DNA of 64,000 nt from an uncultured Tenacibaculum sp. (GCF_947504135.1 NZ_CANNGG010000004.1:62001-126000); one strand, 5' to 3'; numbered from the stretch's first letter, positions 42,925 to 52,256 are shown. Notes: generated from the letters alone by a model not told the origin. Numbers and translations are program-made.

Positions 42925-44142
42925 ATGAAATTTTTATTTGATTCAGACACTTGGCAAGAAATTTACGGAAGTATTCGTAAAAACAAAACAAGAACAGCTA
43001 TTACAATATTTGGAGCTTTTTGGGGAATACTTTTATTGGTAGGGCTTTTAGGAGCGGCTAAAGGAATAGAAAATGGATTTAATAACTTGTTTGGTGATTT
43101 TGCAACGAATAGTGTTTTTATGTCTGGAAGTAAAACATCAAAACCATTTAAAGGCTTTCAAGAAGGAAGACAAATTAATTTAACAACAGGAGATGTAGAA
43201 AAAATAAGAAGCGAAATAGAAGGTGTAGAGTTTGTAGTTCCTAGAAATGTAACTGTAAGTCAAGTTGTATATGGTCTTAAAACAGCTAATTTAACAGTTT
43301 TTGGAGATTACCCTTTATTAGACAAAGTACAGAAGAAAAAGTTAATAGAAGGCAGATTTATCAATCAACAAGATATTAATCAAAATAAAAAAGTTTGTGT
43401 AATAAGTGATGAAGTTTACAAGCAATTATTTGATAAAGATGAAGAAGCTCTAGGTTCTTACATAAAAATAAACAACATTGGTTATATGATAATAGGCGTA
43501 TATAAACCAAGTAGGTTTGAAGGTACCAATAATATTCATATACCATTTAGTACATTTCGACTTGTTTACAATCAGGGAGATAAATTTCGTTGGATGGTTA
43601 TCACAGGAAAACCTGAATATGATATTGAACAAGTAGAAGCGGATGTAAAAGTTTTGTTACAAAGACTACATAAAATACACCCTGATGATAATAGAGCTTT
43701 CAGAGGATTTAACTTAGGAAAAGAAATAGCTAAAGTAACAGGTTTTTTAACAGGAATGCAGTTTTTAACTTGGTTTGTAGGGATTGCAACCTTAATAGCA
43801 GGAGTTTTTGCTATTGGTAATATATTATTGATAACGGTAAAAGAACGAACCAAGGAAATTGGAATTAGGAGAGCATTAGGAGCAACGCCAGGAAAAATAA
43901 GACAACAGATTATCTTAGAATCAGTTTTCTTAACCTTGTTAGCAGGTTCTCTTGGAATTATAGCTGGAGGATTAATTTTAATGGGAATAAATGCACTAGA
44001 CTTATTAACAAATCCAACTGTGGATATTCCTATAGTACTAATAGCTTACACTGTATTAATAGTTTTAGGAACTTTAATAGGATTTATACCCGCTTATATG
44101 GCAACAATAATACAACCCATAGAAGCATTAAGAGAAGAATAA
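42925..44142 (+). CDS. MacB-like ABC permease (second of two)
   Basis: A 405-residue permease paralogous to the preceding one: first helix ITIFGAFWGILLLVGLLGAA, a periplasmic domain with a MacB-PCD fold (FVVPRNVTVSQVVYGLKTAN, FINQQDINQNKKVCVISDEV) and the FtsX motif KERTKEIGIRRALGATPGKI before the last helices. It ends in PIEALREE. Two distinct permeases rather than one suggests a heterodimeric exporter, common in Bacteroidota. Confidence 0.9.
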   Translation: MKFLFDSDTWQEIYGSIRKNKTRTAITIFGAFWGILLLVGLLGAAKGIENGFNNLFGDFATNSVFMSGSKTSKPFKGFQEGRQINLTTGDVEKIRSEIEGVEFVVPRNVTVSQVVYGLKTANLTVFGDYPLLDKVQKKKLIEGRFINQQDINQNKKVCVISDEVYKQLFDKDEEALGSYIKINNIGYMIIGVYKPSRFEGTNNIHIPFSTFRLVYNQGDKFRWMVITGKPEYDIEQVEADVKVLLQRLHKIHPDDNRAFRGFNLGKEIAKVTGFLTGMQFLTWFVGIATLIAGVFAIGNILLITVKERTKEIGIRRALGATPGKIRQQIILESVFLTLLAGSLGIIAGGLILMGINALDLLTNPTVDIPIVLIAYTVLIVLGTLIGFIPAYMATIIQPIEALREE

Positions 44143-44175
44143 ATAGTCAATTAACAAGAAAATAAATATAAAGAA

Positions 44176-45276
44176 ATGAAAAGAACAATCGTTTTTGGTG
44201 GGATAGCGTTAGCATTAATAGCGGTGTTAATATGGTTTGGTAAAAAGAACAGCGCATCACCAATTGAATATGAAACGGAAAAACCCTTCAAAGCTACTAT
44301 TGTAAAGAAGAGTGTAGCTACGGGAAAAGTAGTGCCTTTAGAAGAAGTTGAAATAAAACCTCAAATAGCAGGTATTATAGATAAAATTGTAGTTGAAGAA
44401 GGAGCTATTGTTAAAGCAGGTGATTTATTAGCTACGGTTCGTGTTGTACCTAATGAACAGTCATTACAAAGCGCTAGAGGAAGAATTAACTCAGTACAAA
44501 TCCAGCTTAAAAATGCAAAGACTCAATACGATAGAAATAAAAAACTTTTTGACAAAGGTGTTATTTCTAGTCAAGAATTTGAAGCATCACAATTATCGTA
44601 CAATCAAGCAAAAAATGATTTAAGAAATGCTCAAAATGATTATCAAATTATAAAAAGAGGATCTGCAGGTTCTTCAGGAGCTAATACTAATATTAGAGCT
44701 ACCACTTCTGGTATGGTTGTTGAAATTCCTGTAAAGAAAGGTTACCAAGTAATTCAATCTAATAATTTTAATGCAGGTACTACCATTGCTACTATTGCAG
44801 ATATGACAAAAATGATTTTTGAAGGTCAAGTTGATGAATCTGAGGTAGGGAAATTGAAAAAAGGAACAAATATAGAAGTAGCTTTAGGGGCTATAGAAGA
44901 CAAAAAATTTCCTGCAGTACTAAACTTTATAGCACCTAAAGGAACAGATGAAGGCGGAGCAGTACAGTTTAAAATTAAAGCAGATGTTTCATTAGATGAA
45001 GAACATTTTATTAGAGCAGGATATAGTGCTAATGCAGAAATAGTTTTAAATAAAAAAGATAGTGTTTTGTCTATAAAAGAAGCTTTATTACAGTTTGATA
45101 GAAAAACAGAAGAACCTTATGTAGAAGTAAAAACAGGAGATCAAAAATTTGAAAAAAGAGATGTTAAATTAGGGATTTCAGACGGAGTTAATGTTGAGAT
45201 TTTGGAAGGAATCACAGCTGATGATGAAATCAAAATATGGAATAAAGTATCGAAAGATGATGAAAAGAAAGATTAA
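44176..45276 (+). CDS. Periplasmic adaptor (MacA/HlyD family)
   Basis: A 366-residue membrane-fusion protein. N-terminal anchor helix (FGGIALALIAVLIWFG), lipoyl-like halves (VEIKPQIAGIIDKIVVEEGA and TTSGMVVEIPVKKGYQVIQS) split by a coiled-coil hairpin (about 95-160, LQSARGRINSVQIQLKNAKT), then a beta-barrel and membrane-proximal domain. It links the ABC permeases to an outer-membrane channel. No TolC-like gene is in the operon within this window, so a channel must be supplied from elsewhere. Confidence 0.9.
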   Translation: MKRTIVFGGIALALIAVLIWFGKKNSASPIEYETEKPFKATIVKKSVATGKVVPLEEVEIKPQIAGIIDKIVVEEGAIVKAGDLLATVRVVPNEQSLQSARGRINSVQIQLKNAKTQYDRNKKLFDKGVISSQEFEASQLSYNQAKNDLRNAQNDYQIIKRGSAGSSGANTNIRATTSGMVVEIPVKKGYQVIQSNNFNAGTTIATIADMTKMIFEGQVDESEVGKLKKGTNIEVALGAIEDKKFPAVLNFIAPKGTDEGGAVQFKIKADVSLDEEHFIRAGYSANAEIVLNKKDSVLSIKEALLQFDRKTEEPYVEVKTGDQKFEKRDVKLGISDGVNVEILEGITADDEIKIWNKVSKDDEKKD

Positions 45277-45304
45277 AAACATATAAATAGTTGATTAATA
45301 GTTA

Positions 45305-45336
45305 TAAAGCAGTTCTTTTAAGAGCTGCTTTTTACT
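45305..45336 (+). terminator. Terminator of the MacAB-like operon
   Basis: AAAGCAGTTCT-tttA-AGAGCTGCTTTTT, stem with one mismatch followed by a T run. Confidence 0.75.
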
Positions 45337-45493
45337 TTTAAGGTATAATATAATACACTCATATCCAAAAAGGTGTCATTCGAGGAAGTTAAAGATGAAA
45401 AAGCTCTTTTGTTGTAGATATTTGGAGTGCTCAAGCTAAGAAGAGCACTTAATTTAATTTATTGGGGAAGAAATTAAATTATTTAAATAAGGG

Positions 45494-45527
45494 GTAAAAA
45501 GCAGCTTTTTAAAAGCTGCTTTTTTTA
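45494..45527. terminator. Bidirectional intrinsic terminator before gcvT 3' end
   Basis: AAAAAGCAGCTTTT-t-AAAAGCTGCTTTTT. The stem resembles the one at 45305. Between the two lie an AGTGCTC/GAGCACT hairpin (45426-45450) and TTTAATTT/AAATTAAA arms, with no gene. Confidence 0.8.
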
Positions 45528-45536
45528 GATATATTA

Positions 45537-46619
45537 TTAACCTTTATAAAAAGGTAACTTCACTACTTTAGCAGGAATTTGTTTCTTACGAACTTGAATA
45601 AAAATATCACTATCAACTTTAGAGTTTTCTTTAGTAACATATCCTAATCCAATTCCTTTTCCTAACGACGGACTCATCGTTCCTGAAGTAACACGACCAA
45701 TATTGTTTCCATCGGTATCAACAATTTCGTAATCATGACGAGGAACACCACGTTCAGTTAATTCAAATGCAACTAATTTACGAGTAACACCCGCTTCTTT
45801 TTGAGCTTTTAAAGCTTCAGCATTTACAAAGTCTTTCGTAAACTTAGTAATCCATCCTAAGCCAGCTTCTAAAGGAGAGGTCGTATCGTCAATATCGTTA
45901 CCATATAAGCAATATCCCATTTCTAAACGTAAAGTATCACGAGCAGCCAACCCAATAGGCTTAATTCCCCAATCTTTACCAGCTTCAAAAACCTTGTTCC
46001 AAAGTTGTTCAACATCTTCATTTTTTACATATACTTCAAATCCACCAGAACCAGTATATCCAGTAGCAGAAACTACTACATTCGGAATTCCAGCAAAATC
46101 AGTGATTTCAAAAGTGTAAAATTTAATATTCGATAAATCAACTGAAGTTAACGACTGCATTGCTTCTGCTGCTTTTGGCCCTTGAATAGCTAATAACGAC
46201 CACTCTTCAGAACGGTTTTCCATTTCAACATTTAAATCGTTGTGTTGAGAAATCCAGTTCCAATCTTTTTCAATATTAGAAGCGTTTACTACCAACATAT
46301 ACTCATTTTCAGCAATCATGTAAATAATTAAATCATCTACAATTCCTCCATCAGCATTCGGCATACAGCTGTACTGTGCTTTTCCAGGAACTAATTTAGA
46401 AGCATCGTTAGAAGATATTTTTTGAATTAAAGCCAATGCATTTTCTCCTTTTAAAAAGAACTCTCCCATATGACTTACATCAAAAACACCAACTCCTTTT
46501 CTAACAGTTTCGTGTTCAGCAGTTACTCCTTCGTATTGTACAGGCATGTTATAACCTGCAAAAGGAACCATTTTTGCTCCTAAAGCCTCATGTACATGTG
46601 ATAAAGCTGTATTTTTCAT
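45537..46619 (-). CDS. gcvT: Aminomethyltransferase, glycine cleavage system T protein
   Basis: A 360-residue T protein that transfers the methylene group from the H-protein-bound aminomethyl to tetrahydrofolate. Motifs: [51 protein letters not shown] (folate-site Asp), [34 protein letters not shown] and [19 protein letters not shown]. Full length. Stand-alone here, as is usual in flavobacteria where gcv genes are dispersed. Confidence 0.95.
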   Translation of the reverse strand: MKNTALSHVHEALGAKMVPFAGYNMPVQYEGVTAEHETVRKGVGVFDVSHMGEFFLKGENALALIQKISSNDASKLVPGKAQYSCMPNADGGIVDDLIIYMIAENEYMLVVNASNIEKDWNWISQHNDLNVEMENRSEEWSLLAIQGPKAAEAMQSLTSVDLSNIKFYTFEITDFAGIPNVVVSATGYTGSGGFEVYVKNEDVEQLWNKVFEAGKDWGIKPIGLAARDTLRLEMGYCLYGNDIDDTTSPLEAGLGWITKFTKDFVNAEALKAQKEAGVTRKLVAFELTERGVPRHDYEIVDTDGNNIGRVTSGTMSPSLGKGIGLGYVTKENSKVDSDIFIQVRKKQIPAKVVKLPFYKG

Positions 46620-46840
46620 TATTTTGTATTGTTTGTTTTAAAAAAGTGTTGCTAAAGTATTGAAAAATTAGCAAACAAAAGGGACGGATGTGTTTAATAT
46701 TATAGAACGATATTACCCAAATGTTTGTTAATATTTTCTTAGTCTTCGTTAAGAGTGGTAGATTTGAGAAAAGATTAAAGAAAAGTAATTGTTGTAATGT
46801 GTTAGTATTTGAAACGACAATTCAAACAAAAAATAATTTA

Positions 46841-47386
46841 ATGAAATTCAACAGAAAAACAATCTCAAACATTGTATTTGTCGTTATTATTGGTTTGTTA
46901 CTATATCCGCCAACAAAAGTCTATTTTATTCGATTGGTTTCGTTTTCACCTTCAACCATTACTGAAGAACAAAGAGAAGAACTAGTAGAATATAACTGGA
47001 AATTAAAAGGGTTAAACACTACGAATATAGATTTTAATGAAACAAAAGATAAAGTAGTTTTTGTAAATTTTTGGGCAACTTGGTGTCCACCTTGTATTGC
47101 CGAAATGCCAAGTATTCAAAAGTTATATGACGATTATAAAGACAAGGTTGAATTTGTATTTGTGAGTAACGAAGATTGGACAACTATTGAGGCTTTTTAT
47201 AAAGACAAAGGGTATGATTTACCAACGTATAACATTTTATCAAAAGTACCAGATCAACTAGTAAGCAATTCAATTCCTGCGACGTTTATAATTGATAAGA
47301 ATGGAACTATTGTCGTAGATAAAAAAGGACCTGCTGATTGGAATAGTGATAAATTTAGAATTTTGTTAGACGAATTACTACAATAG
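46841..47386 (+). CDS. TlpA/ResA-like thiol-disulfide oxidoreductase
   Basis: A 181-residue thioredoxin-fold protein held in the inner membrane by one N-terminal helix (about 10-28, IVFVVIIGLLLYPP). The start at 46841 is preferred because the upstream 40 codons read as unrelated sequence. The active site is ATWCPPCIAEMP (WCPPC), cis-Pro in SIPATFIIDKNG. It faces the periplasm and probably reduces or exchanges disulfides on secreted proteins. Followed after 18 bp by the VF530 gene. Confidence 0.9.
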   Translation: MKFNRKTISNIVFVVIIGLLLYPPTKVYFIRLVSFSPSTITEEQREELVEYNWKLKGLNTTNIDFNETKDKVVFVNFWATWCPPCIAEMPSIQKLYDDYKDKVEFVFVSNEDWTTIEAFYKDKGYDLPTYNILSKVPDQLVSNSIPATFIIDKNGTIVVDKKGPADWNSDKFRILLDELLQ

Positions 47387-47404
47387 AATATTTACCTTTG
47401 TAGC

Positions 47405-47626
47405 ATGAGTCAAGAACAACCAAACAATCCGCTTCACGGAATAAAACTAGCCACCATGTTAGAAGAATTATACTTGGAGTATGGTTGGGAAGAAATGGGA
47501 GAGATGTTAAATATAAATGCCTTTAAAAAGAATCCAACCTATACCTCTAGTTTAAAATTTTTAAGAACAACACCTTGGGCGAGAGCTAAAGTAGAAAGGT
47601 TGTACTTAGAAATGATAAGTAATTAA
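47405..47626 (+). CDS. VF530 family (DUF2132) small DNA-binding protein
   Basis: A 73-residue protein matching the VF530/DUF2132 family: [31 protein letters not shown] and [20 protein letters not shown]. The family has a helical fold related to DNA-binding domains, and its role is unknown. A perfect -7 box TACCTTTG (47393-47400) ends 4 bp before its start codon, so it could also have a nearly leaderless transcript. Confidence 0.88.
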   Translation: MSQEQPNNPLHGIKLATMLEELYLEYGWEEMGEMLNINAFKKNPTYTSSLKFLRTTPWARAKVERLYLEMISN

Positions 47627-47733
47627 ATCAAACAACCCTATAGAGTTTAGTATAAAATACCGTACAAGCTAAAGGTTAAATACACAAACTTAGTATTTAT
47701 AGTCTACTCATTTTTGTGTAGTTTTGATGTTAG

Positions 47734-48444
47734 ATGAAGAAAACCACTTTTTACATACTTCCTGTTTTATTTCTGCTAATTATTTCTTGTTCCAAAACAG
47801 TAAAGGAACAAGCCTTAACTATGAAAGATGTTTTTCCTACACAGAAAAATACAGACTCAACTTTTGTTTTTGATTTAGATACAATTATTAGTTTCAAAAA
47901 CTATATAGAAAAATGCGAGTATTATGAGGAGATTACTCACAAGAAACAGTATGTAAGAACACAAAATAATGATATACCCTTAAATATTAATTTTTTTATA
48001 AAGTGTCATTTGCCAACTTTTTGTATTAAAGAAAAAAATACAATTGTATTGGAAGGCGACTTTAAAGAAGAAAAAACACTTTTTTTTCATGAAGATGAAA
48101 AAGTTCTTAGTGTTAAAAATTTTGAAGAGTATTTAAATAAACAGTTGTTAAATTGGGGAAAAGATTATGAATATTCTGATAGTCCAGATAGAAGTATAAT
48201 ACTATTTAGGTATCGCGATTTAACTAAAAAATCTAAAGAAAGAGTATATAAAGCATTGAATACTATATCAGTATCATATTTTAATTTTATTAATAGTTTT
48301 AAAAATAAAAATATAGATTCTTTAAAGAGAGTATATCCTCTTCAAATATTATTGGAAAAAGACTTCAGATTGTTTGATAAGAAGGGTAATTTAAAAGAGT
48401 TTCCGCCACCCCCACCACCAGCTCCATTAGAAATAGTAGAATAA
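47734..48444 (+). CDS. Hypothetical lipoprotein with proline-rich end
   Basis: A 236-residue lipoprotein: MKKTTFYILPVLFLLIISC with lipobox Cys 19. The mature region is mixed alpha/beta and Lys-rich (FLFHEDEKVLSV-like strands, KERVYKALNTISVSYFNFI) and ends with PPPPPPAPLEIVE. I do not recognise the family. The stop codon overlaps the priA start by 1 bp, so it is translationally coupled to priA, though a functional link to replication restart is not evident. Confidence 0.65.
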   Translation: MKKTTFYILPVLFLLIISCSKTVKEQALTMKDVFPTQKNTDSTFVFDLDTIISFKNYIEKCEYYEEITHKKQYVRTQNNDIPLNINFFIKCHLPTFCIKEKNTIVLEGDFKEEKTLFFHEDEKVLSVKNFEEYLNKQLLNWGKDYEYSDSPDRSIILFRYRDLTKKSKERVYKALNTISVSYFNFINSFKNKNIDSLKRVYPLQILLEKDFRLFDKKGNLKEFPPPPPPAPLEIVE

Positions 48445-50888
48445 TGTCATACTTCATCGACGTCATATTACCCATTCCGCTGCAAAAAACGTTTACCTAT
48501 ACGGTAACCGAAGCAGAAGCTTCTTTTTTAAAAAAAGGAATGCGTGTAGCGGTTTCTTTCGGAAAAAGTAAGATATATACCGCATTGGTGTTTAACATTC
48601 ACCAAAATGCACCCGAAGTATACGAAGCCAAAGACATTCATCAAATATTAGATGATACGCCTATTATAACGGAACAACAGTTAAAACATTGGCAGTGGAT
48701 TTCGAGCTATTATATGTGTTCGTTAGGAGATGTATATAGAGCAGCTTTACCATCCGCTTTTCTGTTAGAAAGTGAAACCATCATCTATAAAAATGAAAAC
48801 TTTGGAGAAGAATCTATATTAACCGATGAAGAGTTTTTAATTTTTGAAGCCTTACAGCATCATTCACAATTAACCATTCATCAAGTTGCTGATATTTTAG
48901 GAAAGAAAACCGTACTTCCTATCATTAATGGGTTAATAGAGAAGAGTGCGATTTACATTAAAGAAGAAATTTACGAAACATACAAACCAAAACTGGTTAA
49001 GTATGTTCGGTTACATAACAACTATAACTCAAATGAAGGCTTACAAGCGCTTTTAGAGGAACTTTCAAGAGCTAAAAAGCAACGAGAAGCTGTGTTAACG
49101 TATTTTCAGTTAGCAGCGGCTAAAAAGCCAATAAAAGCAAAAGATTTAGAAGATCAATCGGGAGCCTCTTCCGCAGTTTTAAAAGCCTTGGTAGAGAAAG
49201 ATATTTTTGAGTTTTATCATATTCAAACCGATCGAATTAACTATCAAGGAGAAACGAATCAGATAAAAGAATTGAACGAGTTTCAGCAGGAAGCTTTTAA
49301 CCAAATAAAAACGTCTTTTGAAACACAACAAGTAAGTTTATTACACGGGGTTACAGGGTCTGGTAAAACAGAAATTTATGTGAAACTGATTAAAGAAGTG
49401 ATTGCTGAAGGAAAACAGGTATTGTTTTTACTACCAGAAATCGCTTTAACAACCCAAATCATCACCCGTTTACAAAATTATTTTGGAAACTTTATTTCGG
49501 TATTCCATTCAAAATACTCAATGAACGAACGGGTAGAGGTGTGGAATAACGTGTTAGAAAACAAACCGAAAGCACAAATTGTTTTAGGAGCGCGTTCTTC
49601 GTTGTTTTTACCATTTTCAAACTTAGGGTTGATTGTAGTAGATGAAGAGCACGAAACGTCTTACAAACAGTTTGAACCGTCACCTCGTTATAACGCACGC
49701 GATGCTTCGGTAGTATTAGGTCATTTACATCAAGCAAAAGTATTGTTAGGTTCTGCAACACCATCAATAGAGAGTTATTTCAATGCTGAGCAAAACAAAT
49801 ATGGATTTATAGAATTAACGCGTCGTTTTGGAAACATTCAGTTGCCAAAAATTGAATTGATAGACATTAAAGAAAAGCATCGAAAAAAGGAAATGAACGG
49901 CCATTTTTCGGATCGTTTACTAAAAATGATTACCGAAGCCTTAGACGAAAAAGAACAGGTTATTTTATTTCAAAACCGACGTGGATTTTCGCCTGTGGTA
50001 GAGTGTACTACTTGTGGGGTGTCTCCTCAGTGTCCGAATTGTGATGTGAGTTTAACCTATCATAAATTCCGTAAGGAGTTGAAATGTCATTATTGTCATT
50101 ACCAACGTGCGATGCCGAACAGTTGTGGTGCTTGTGGAAGTGCTACCTTAGACACCAAAGGTTTTGGAACGGAGCAAATAGAGTTGGAGCTCAAAGAGCT
50201 ATTTCCAAATCATAACATTGGACGAATGGACTTGGATACCACGCGAGGTAAATATGGGTATCAAAAGATTATTGGGGCTTTTGAAGCCCAAGAAATTGAT
50301 ATTTTAGTAGGAACGCAAATGCTTTCTAAAGGATTGGATTTTGAAAACGTATCGTTGGTAGGAATCTTAAATGCAGATGCTATGCTCAACTTCCCTGATT
50401 TTAGAGCACATGAACGTGCCTTTCAGTTGATGGTACAAGTATCGGGTAGGGCAGGACGTACCAAAAAACAAGGGAATGTAGCCATACAAACCTACAATCC
50501 TTATCATCAGATTTTACAGCAGGTATCTACCAATAATTATACAGAAATGTATAAAGAACAGTTGCAAGATCGTTGGCAGTTTCATTATCCGCCGTACTAT
50601 CGTTTGATAAAAATAACTTTAAAACATAAAGATTATACGCGTGTTGATAACGGTATCAACTGGTTAGCCAAAGCGTTACAAAATGTATTTCATGAAAATG
50701 TATTAGGCCCCACAGCGCCTGCGGTTTCTCGTATTCGTAACCAGTATATAAAGAATTTAGTGATTAAAATTCCGCCAAAACAATCCTTAGGAAAAACCAA
50801 AGAACAGCTACAAAAAATTAAAAATACCTTTGAAGCAGTCAAAGATTTTAGACCCATCCGTTTTATTGTGGATGTGGATGCTTATTAA
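48444..50888 (+). CDS. priA: Primosomal protein N' (replication restart helicase)
   Basis: An 814-residue PriA helicase. The 3'-DNA-binding domain is at the N-terminus (FIDVILPIPLQKTFTYTVTE). Walker A is LLHGVTGSGKTEIYVKLI (about 300-317), and the DEAH-like box is VVDEEHETSYKQ. The zinc-binding Cys array is VECTTCGVSPQCPNCDVSL, CHYC and CGACG. Helicase motifs V-VI are VGTQMLSKGLDFENVSLVGI and QVSGRAGRTKKQG. It reloads the replicative helicase at stalled forks. The 3' end lies 7 bp before the isolated cassette's attC-like site, and the coding region is intact. Confidence 0.95.
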   Translation: MSYFIDVILPIPLQKTFTYTVTEAEASFLKKGMRVAVSFGKSKIYTALVFNIHQNAPEVYEAKDIHQILDDTPIITEQQLKHWQWISSYYMCSLGDVYRAALPSAFLLESETIIYKNENFGEESILTDEEFLIFEALQHHSQLTIHQVADILGKKTVLPIINGLIEKSAIYIKEEIYETYKPKLVKYVRLHNNYNSNEGLQALLEELSRAKKQREAVLTYFQLAAAKKPIKAKDLEDQSGASSAVLKALVEKDIFEFYHIQTDRINYQGETNQIKELNEFQQEAFNQIKTSFETQQVSLLHGVTGSGKTEIYVKLIKEVIAEGKQVLFLLPEIALTTQIITRLQNYFGNFISVFHSKYSMNERVEVWNNVLENKPKAQIVLGARSSLFLPFSNLGLIVVDEEHETSYKQFEPSPRYNARDASVVLGHLHQAKVLLGSATPSIESYFNAEQNKYGFIELTRRFGNIQLPKIELIDIKEKHRKKEMNGHFSDRLLKMITEALDEKEQVILFQNRRGFSPVVECTTCGVSPQCPNCDVSLTYHKFRKELKCHYCHYQRAMPNSCGACGSATLDTKGFGTEQIELELKELFPNHNIGRMDLDTTRGKYGYQKIIGAFEAQEIDILVGTQMLSKGLDFENVSLVGILNADAMLNFPDFRAHERAFQLMVQVSGRAGRTKKQGNVAIQTYNPYHQILQQVSTNNYTEMYKEQLQDRWQFHYPPYYRLIKITLKHKDYTRVDNGINWLAKALQNVFHENVLGPTAPAVSRIRNQYIKNLVIKIPPKQSLGKTKEQLQKIKNTFEAVKDFRPIRFIVDVDAY

Positions 50889-50895
50889 AATTTTC

Positions 50896-51030
50896 GGTAA
50901 CGTGTTTGTGTATGATTTCGTTGCGGATTGGTTTGAAACTAAGATAGCTAAAATTACCGACTTTTATGCTTGGCGCGGTTGTGTCCGCAGGACACAAAGC
51001 CGCAATTGTTGTTATACGGTGTTAGGCAAC
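50896..51030 (-). repeat. attC-like site H of the isolated HNH cassette
   Basis: Minus strand: opens GTTGCCTAAC (51030-51021) and closes ACGTTACC (ending 50896). The arms GTATAACAACAATTGCGG and CCGCAACGAAATCATACAC pair, with hairpin TGTCC-gcg-GGACA. The interior is nearly identical to sites B and E, 42-48 kb away. The opening 10 bases are the reverse complement of the cassette start GTTAGGCAAC at 52164-52155. Confidence 0.87.
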
Positions 51031-51034
51031 GTTT

Positions 51035-51808
51035 TTATTTTTCCATCATTAGTTTCAATTCTTCAATTGTTGGTTCTTTTCCATTCAATTTTCTGTGTAA
51101 CATAGAATGACAATTCGGACAAACAGGAATTAAGTCTTTCTTATAATTTATTTTATAATTCTTTCCGATTTCGTTAATTGGAACTATATGATGAATGTGA
51201 ATAAAATCTTCTCCAATTTCTCCATAAACTTTTTTAAAATTCAGATTACATACTTTACAATTAAGTCCGTGATAATTTACTGCATTTTCTCGTGCTTTTG
51301 AACTTCGTTCGTATTTATTTACTATTACTGTTTTTTTTGCTCCTTCGTATTCCGTTTCACTTTCTTTTAAAGTTTCTGGAAAAAAGTCAGTTTGATAATT
51401 ATCTGTAAAATAAGTGTCAATGTACTTTTGTAGAATTTCGTTTTTAATTTTCATTGGACCTTGAGGTGCTGCTTTCAGTCCATTTTTTTTAAGATTCACA
51501 AGTTTCATTCTGTTATTTGAAATCTGCTCAATTAGCCTTAAAGTCATAAATTTTCCATCTAAAGATTTTAAATATTCTTCTTGGTCAAACCAATATTCTT
51601 TATCGTCTCTAATTTGTGAAGAGTCTAAGTCAATTCTTTCTACTATACATTTGTACTGCAACATCATTAAAGGTCGAGTACAATAAATATAAACGATATC
51701 TCCAACTTCAAATTTAGTTTTTCCTTGTCGCCAATCTATTGAACCATAATGTTCAAATGAACTTGAATGGTCGTACATTTTGGAATTTGCTGAAATTATC
51801 CAATTCAT
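51035..51808 (-). CDS. EVE/PUA-like domain fused to HNH endonuclease
   Basis: A 257-residue protein. The first 120 residues look like an EVE/PUA-type fold (MNWIISANSKMYDHSSSFEH, VGDIVYIYCTRPLMMLQYKC, LKSLDGKFMTLRLIEQI), the type that reads modified bases. Residues about 175-250 are an HNH nuclease: CKVCNLNF (zinc Cys), EDFIHIHHIVPINEIG (H-H catalytic) and LIPVCPNCHSMLHR (zinc Cys and final His). The combination is typical of modification-dependent restriction enzymes related to the McrA group. It overlaps the small HNH gene by 1 bp. A defence function is inferred from the domain pair. Confidence 0.75.
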   Translation of the reverse strand: MNWIISANSKMYDHSSSFEHYGSIDWRQGKTKFEVGDIVYIYCTRPLMMLQYKCIVERIDLDSSQIRDDKEYWFDQEEYLKSLDGKFMTLRLIEQISNNRMKLVNLKKNGLKAAPQGPMKIKNEILQKYIDTYFTDNYQTDFFPETLKESETEYEGAKKTVIVNKYERSSKARENAVNYHGLNCKVCNLNFKKVYGEIGEDFIHIHHIVPINEIGKNYKINYKKDLIPVCPNCHSMLHRKLNGKEPTIEELKLMMEK

Positions 51809-52140
51809 TACTCTTTGAGATTTAATTTAGGCGGATTTTCTATTGCATTTTTAATTACTTGCGCAACAGTTTCTTTAGTTATTCCTTTAGAATTACAATA
51901 TGTACTTTTTAACCAATCTTCTAATAATTTTGCTCCTTTACTGGCATTACAAGAAGTACAACATAATGAAATGTTGTCAATTGAATTAATCCTTATATCA
52001 TTTACTATATGTTCCCAAGTTGGTTTAGTTTTTCTCGATTTATGTTCAATTGAAAAATCCACACCACAATAAACACAAGCTAAATCTCTTTTGATAACAT
52101 ATTGTTCTGTTTCTTTGGGAATTCCCCATTTGTTTGCCAT
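51808..52140 (-). CDS. Small HNH endonuclease
   Basis: A 110-residue stand-alone HNH protein: CVYCGVDFS (first zinc pair), KPTWEHIVNDIRIN (catalytic His), ISLCCTSCNASKGAK (second Cys pair and Asn/Lys). It is the first gene of the isolated cassette; its start is 15 bp from the cassette boundary, so it must be expressed by read-through from the SDR side or a promoter inside the site. It probably works with the EVE-HNH protein, but separate action is possible. Confidence 0.8.
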   Translation of the reverse strand: MANKWGIPKETEQYVIKRDLACVYCGVDFSIEHKSRKTKPTWEHIVNDIRINSIDNISLCCTSCNASKGAKLLEDWLKSTYCNSKGITKETVAQVIKNAIENPPKLNLKE

Positions 52141-52154
52141 ACGGATTTTTTAAT

Positions 52155-52216
52155 GTTGCCTAACTCGTTTGAGAATATGAATCCGTTTTAATGATTTATA
52201 TTCAACGTTAGCGAAA
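52155..52216 (-). repeat. Short attC-like half-site I (cassette start and resident palindrome)
   Basis: Minus strand: TTTCGCTAAC (52216-52207), then the stem GAATATAAATC-attaaaacg-GATTCATATTC (one mismatch), then GAGTTAGGCAAC, the cassette boundary (52164-52155). The opening bases do not match the cassette; they match 9 of 10 the sequence just beyond site H (GTTACCGAAA), as expected if the cassette entered a resident short site. Confidence 0.65.
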
Positions 52217-52256
52217 GGTAGTAGAATTTAGGGTAAGAATCAAATTAAATTATATT

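Larger units (their letters stand above)
50902..52163 (-). mobile_element. Isolated integron-like cassette with two HNH nucleases
   Basis: A single two-gene cassette sits between the convergent priA and SDR genes. Its two ends are a 10-bp inverted repeat (GTTAGGCAAC), containing the canonical integron core GTTAGGC, and its own attC-like site shares the B/E subfamily interior. The flanks, when rejoined in thought, form a short attC-like palindrome (TTTCGCTAAC ... GTTACCGAAA). This is best explained as integration of a circular cassette at a secondary or resident site far from the recombinase gene. Confidence 0.8.

Noticed and set aside
45341-45480. A small gene or RNA between the efflux operon and gcvT
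   Set aside because: Only short hairpins and AT-rich sequence are visible; GTCATTCGAGGAAG may be a decayed repeat but is too weak to call.
46721-46840. Upstream 40 codons of the TlpA-like frame
   Set aside because: They read as low-quality sequence and the ATG at 46841 begins the membrane anchor.
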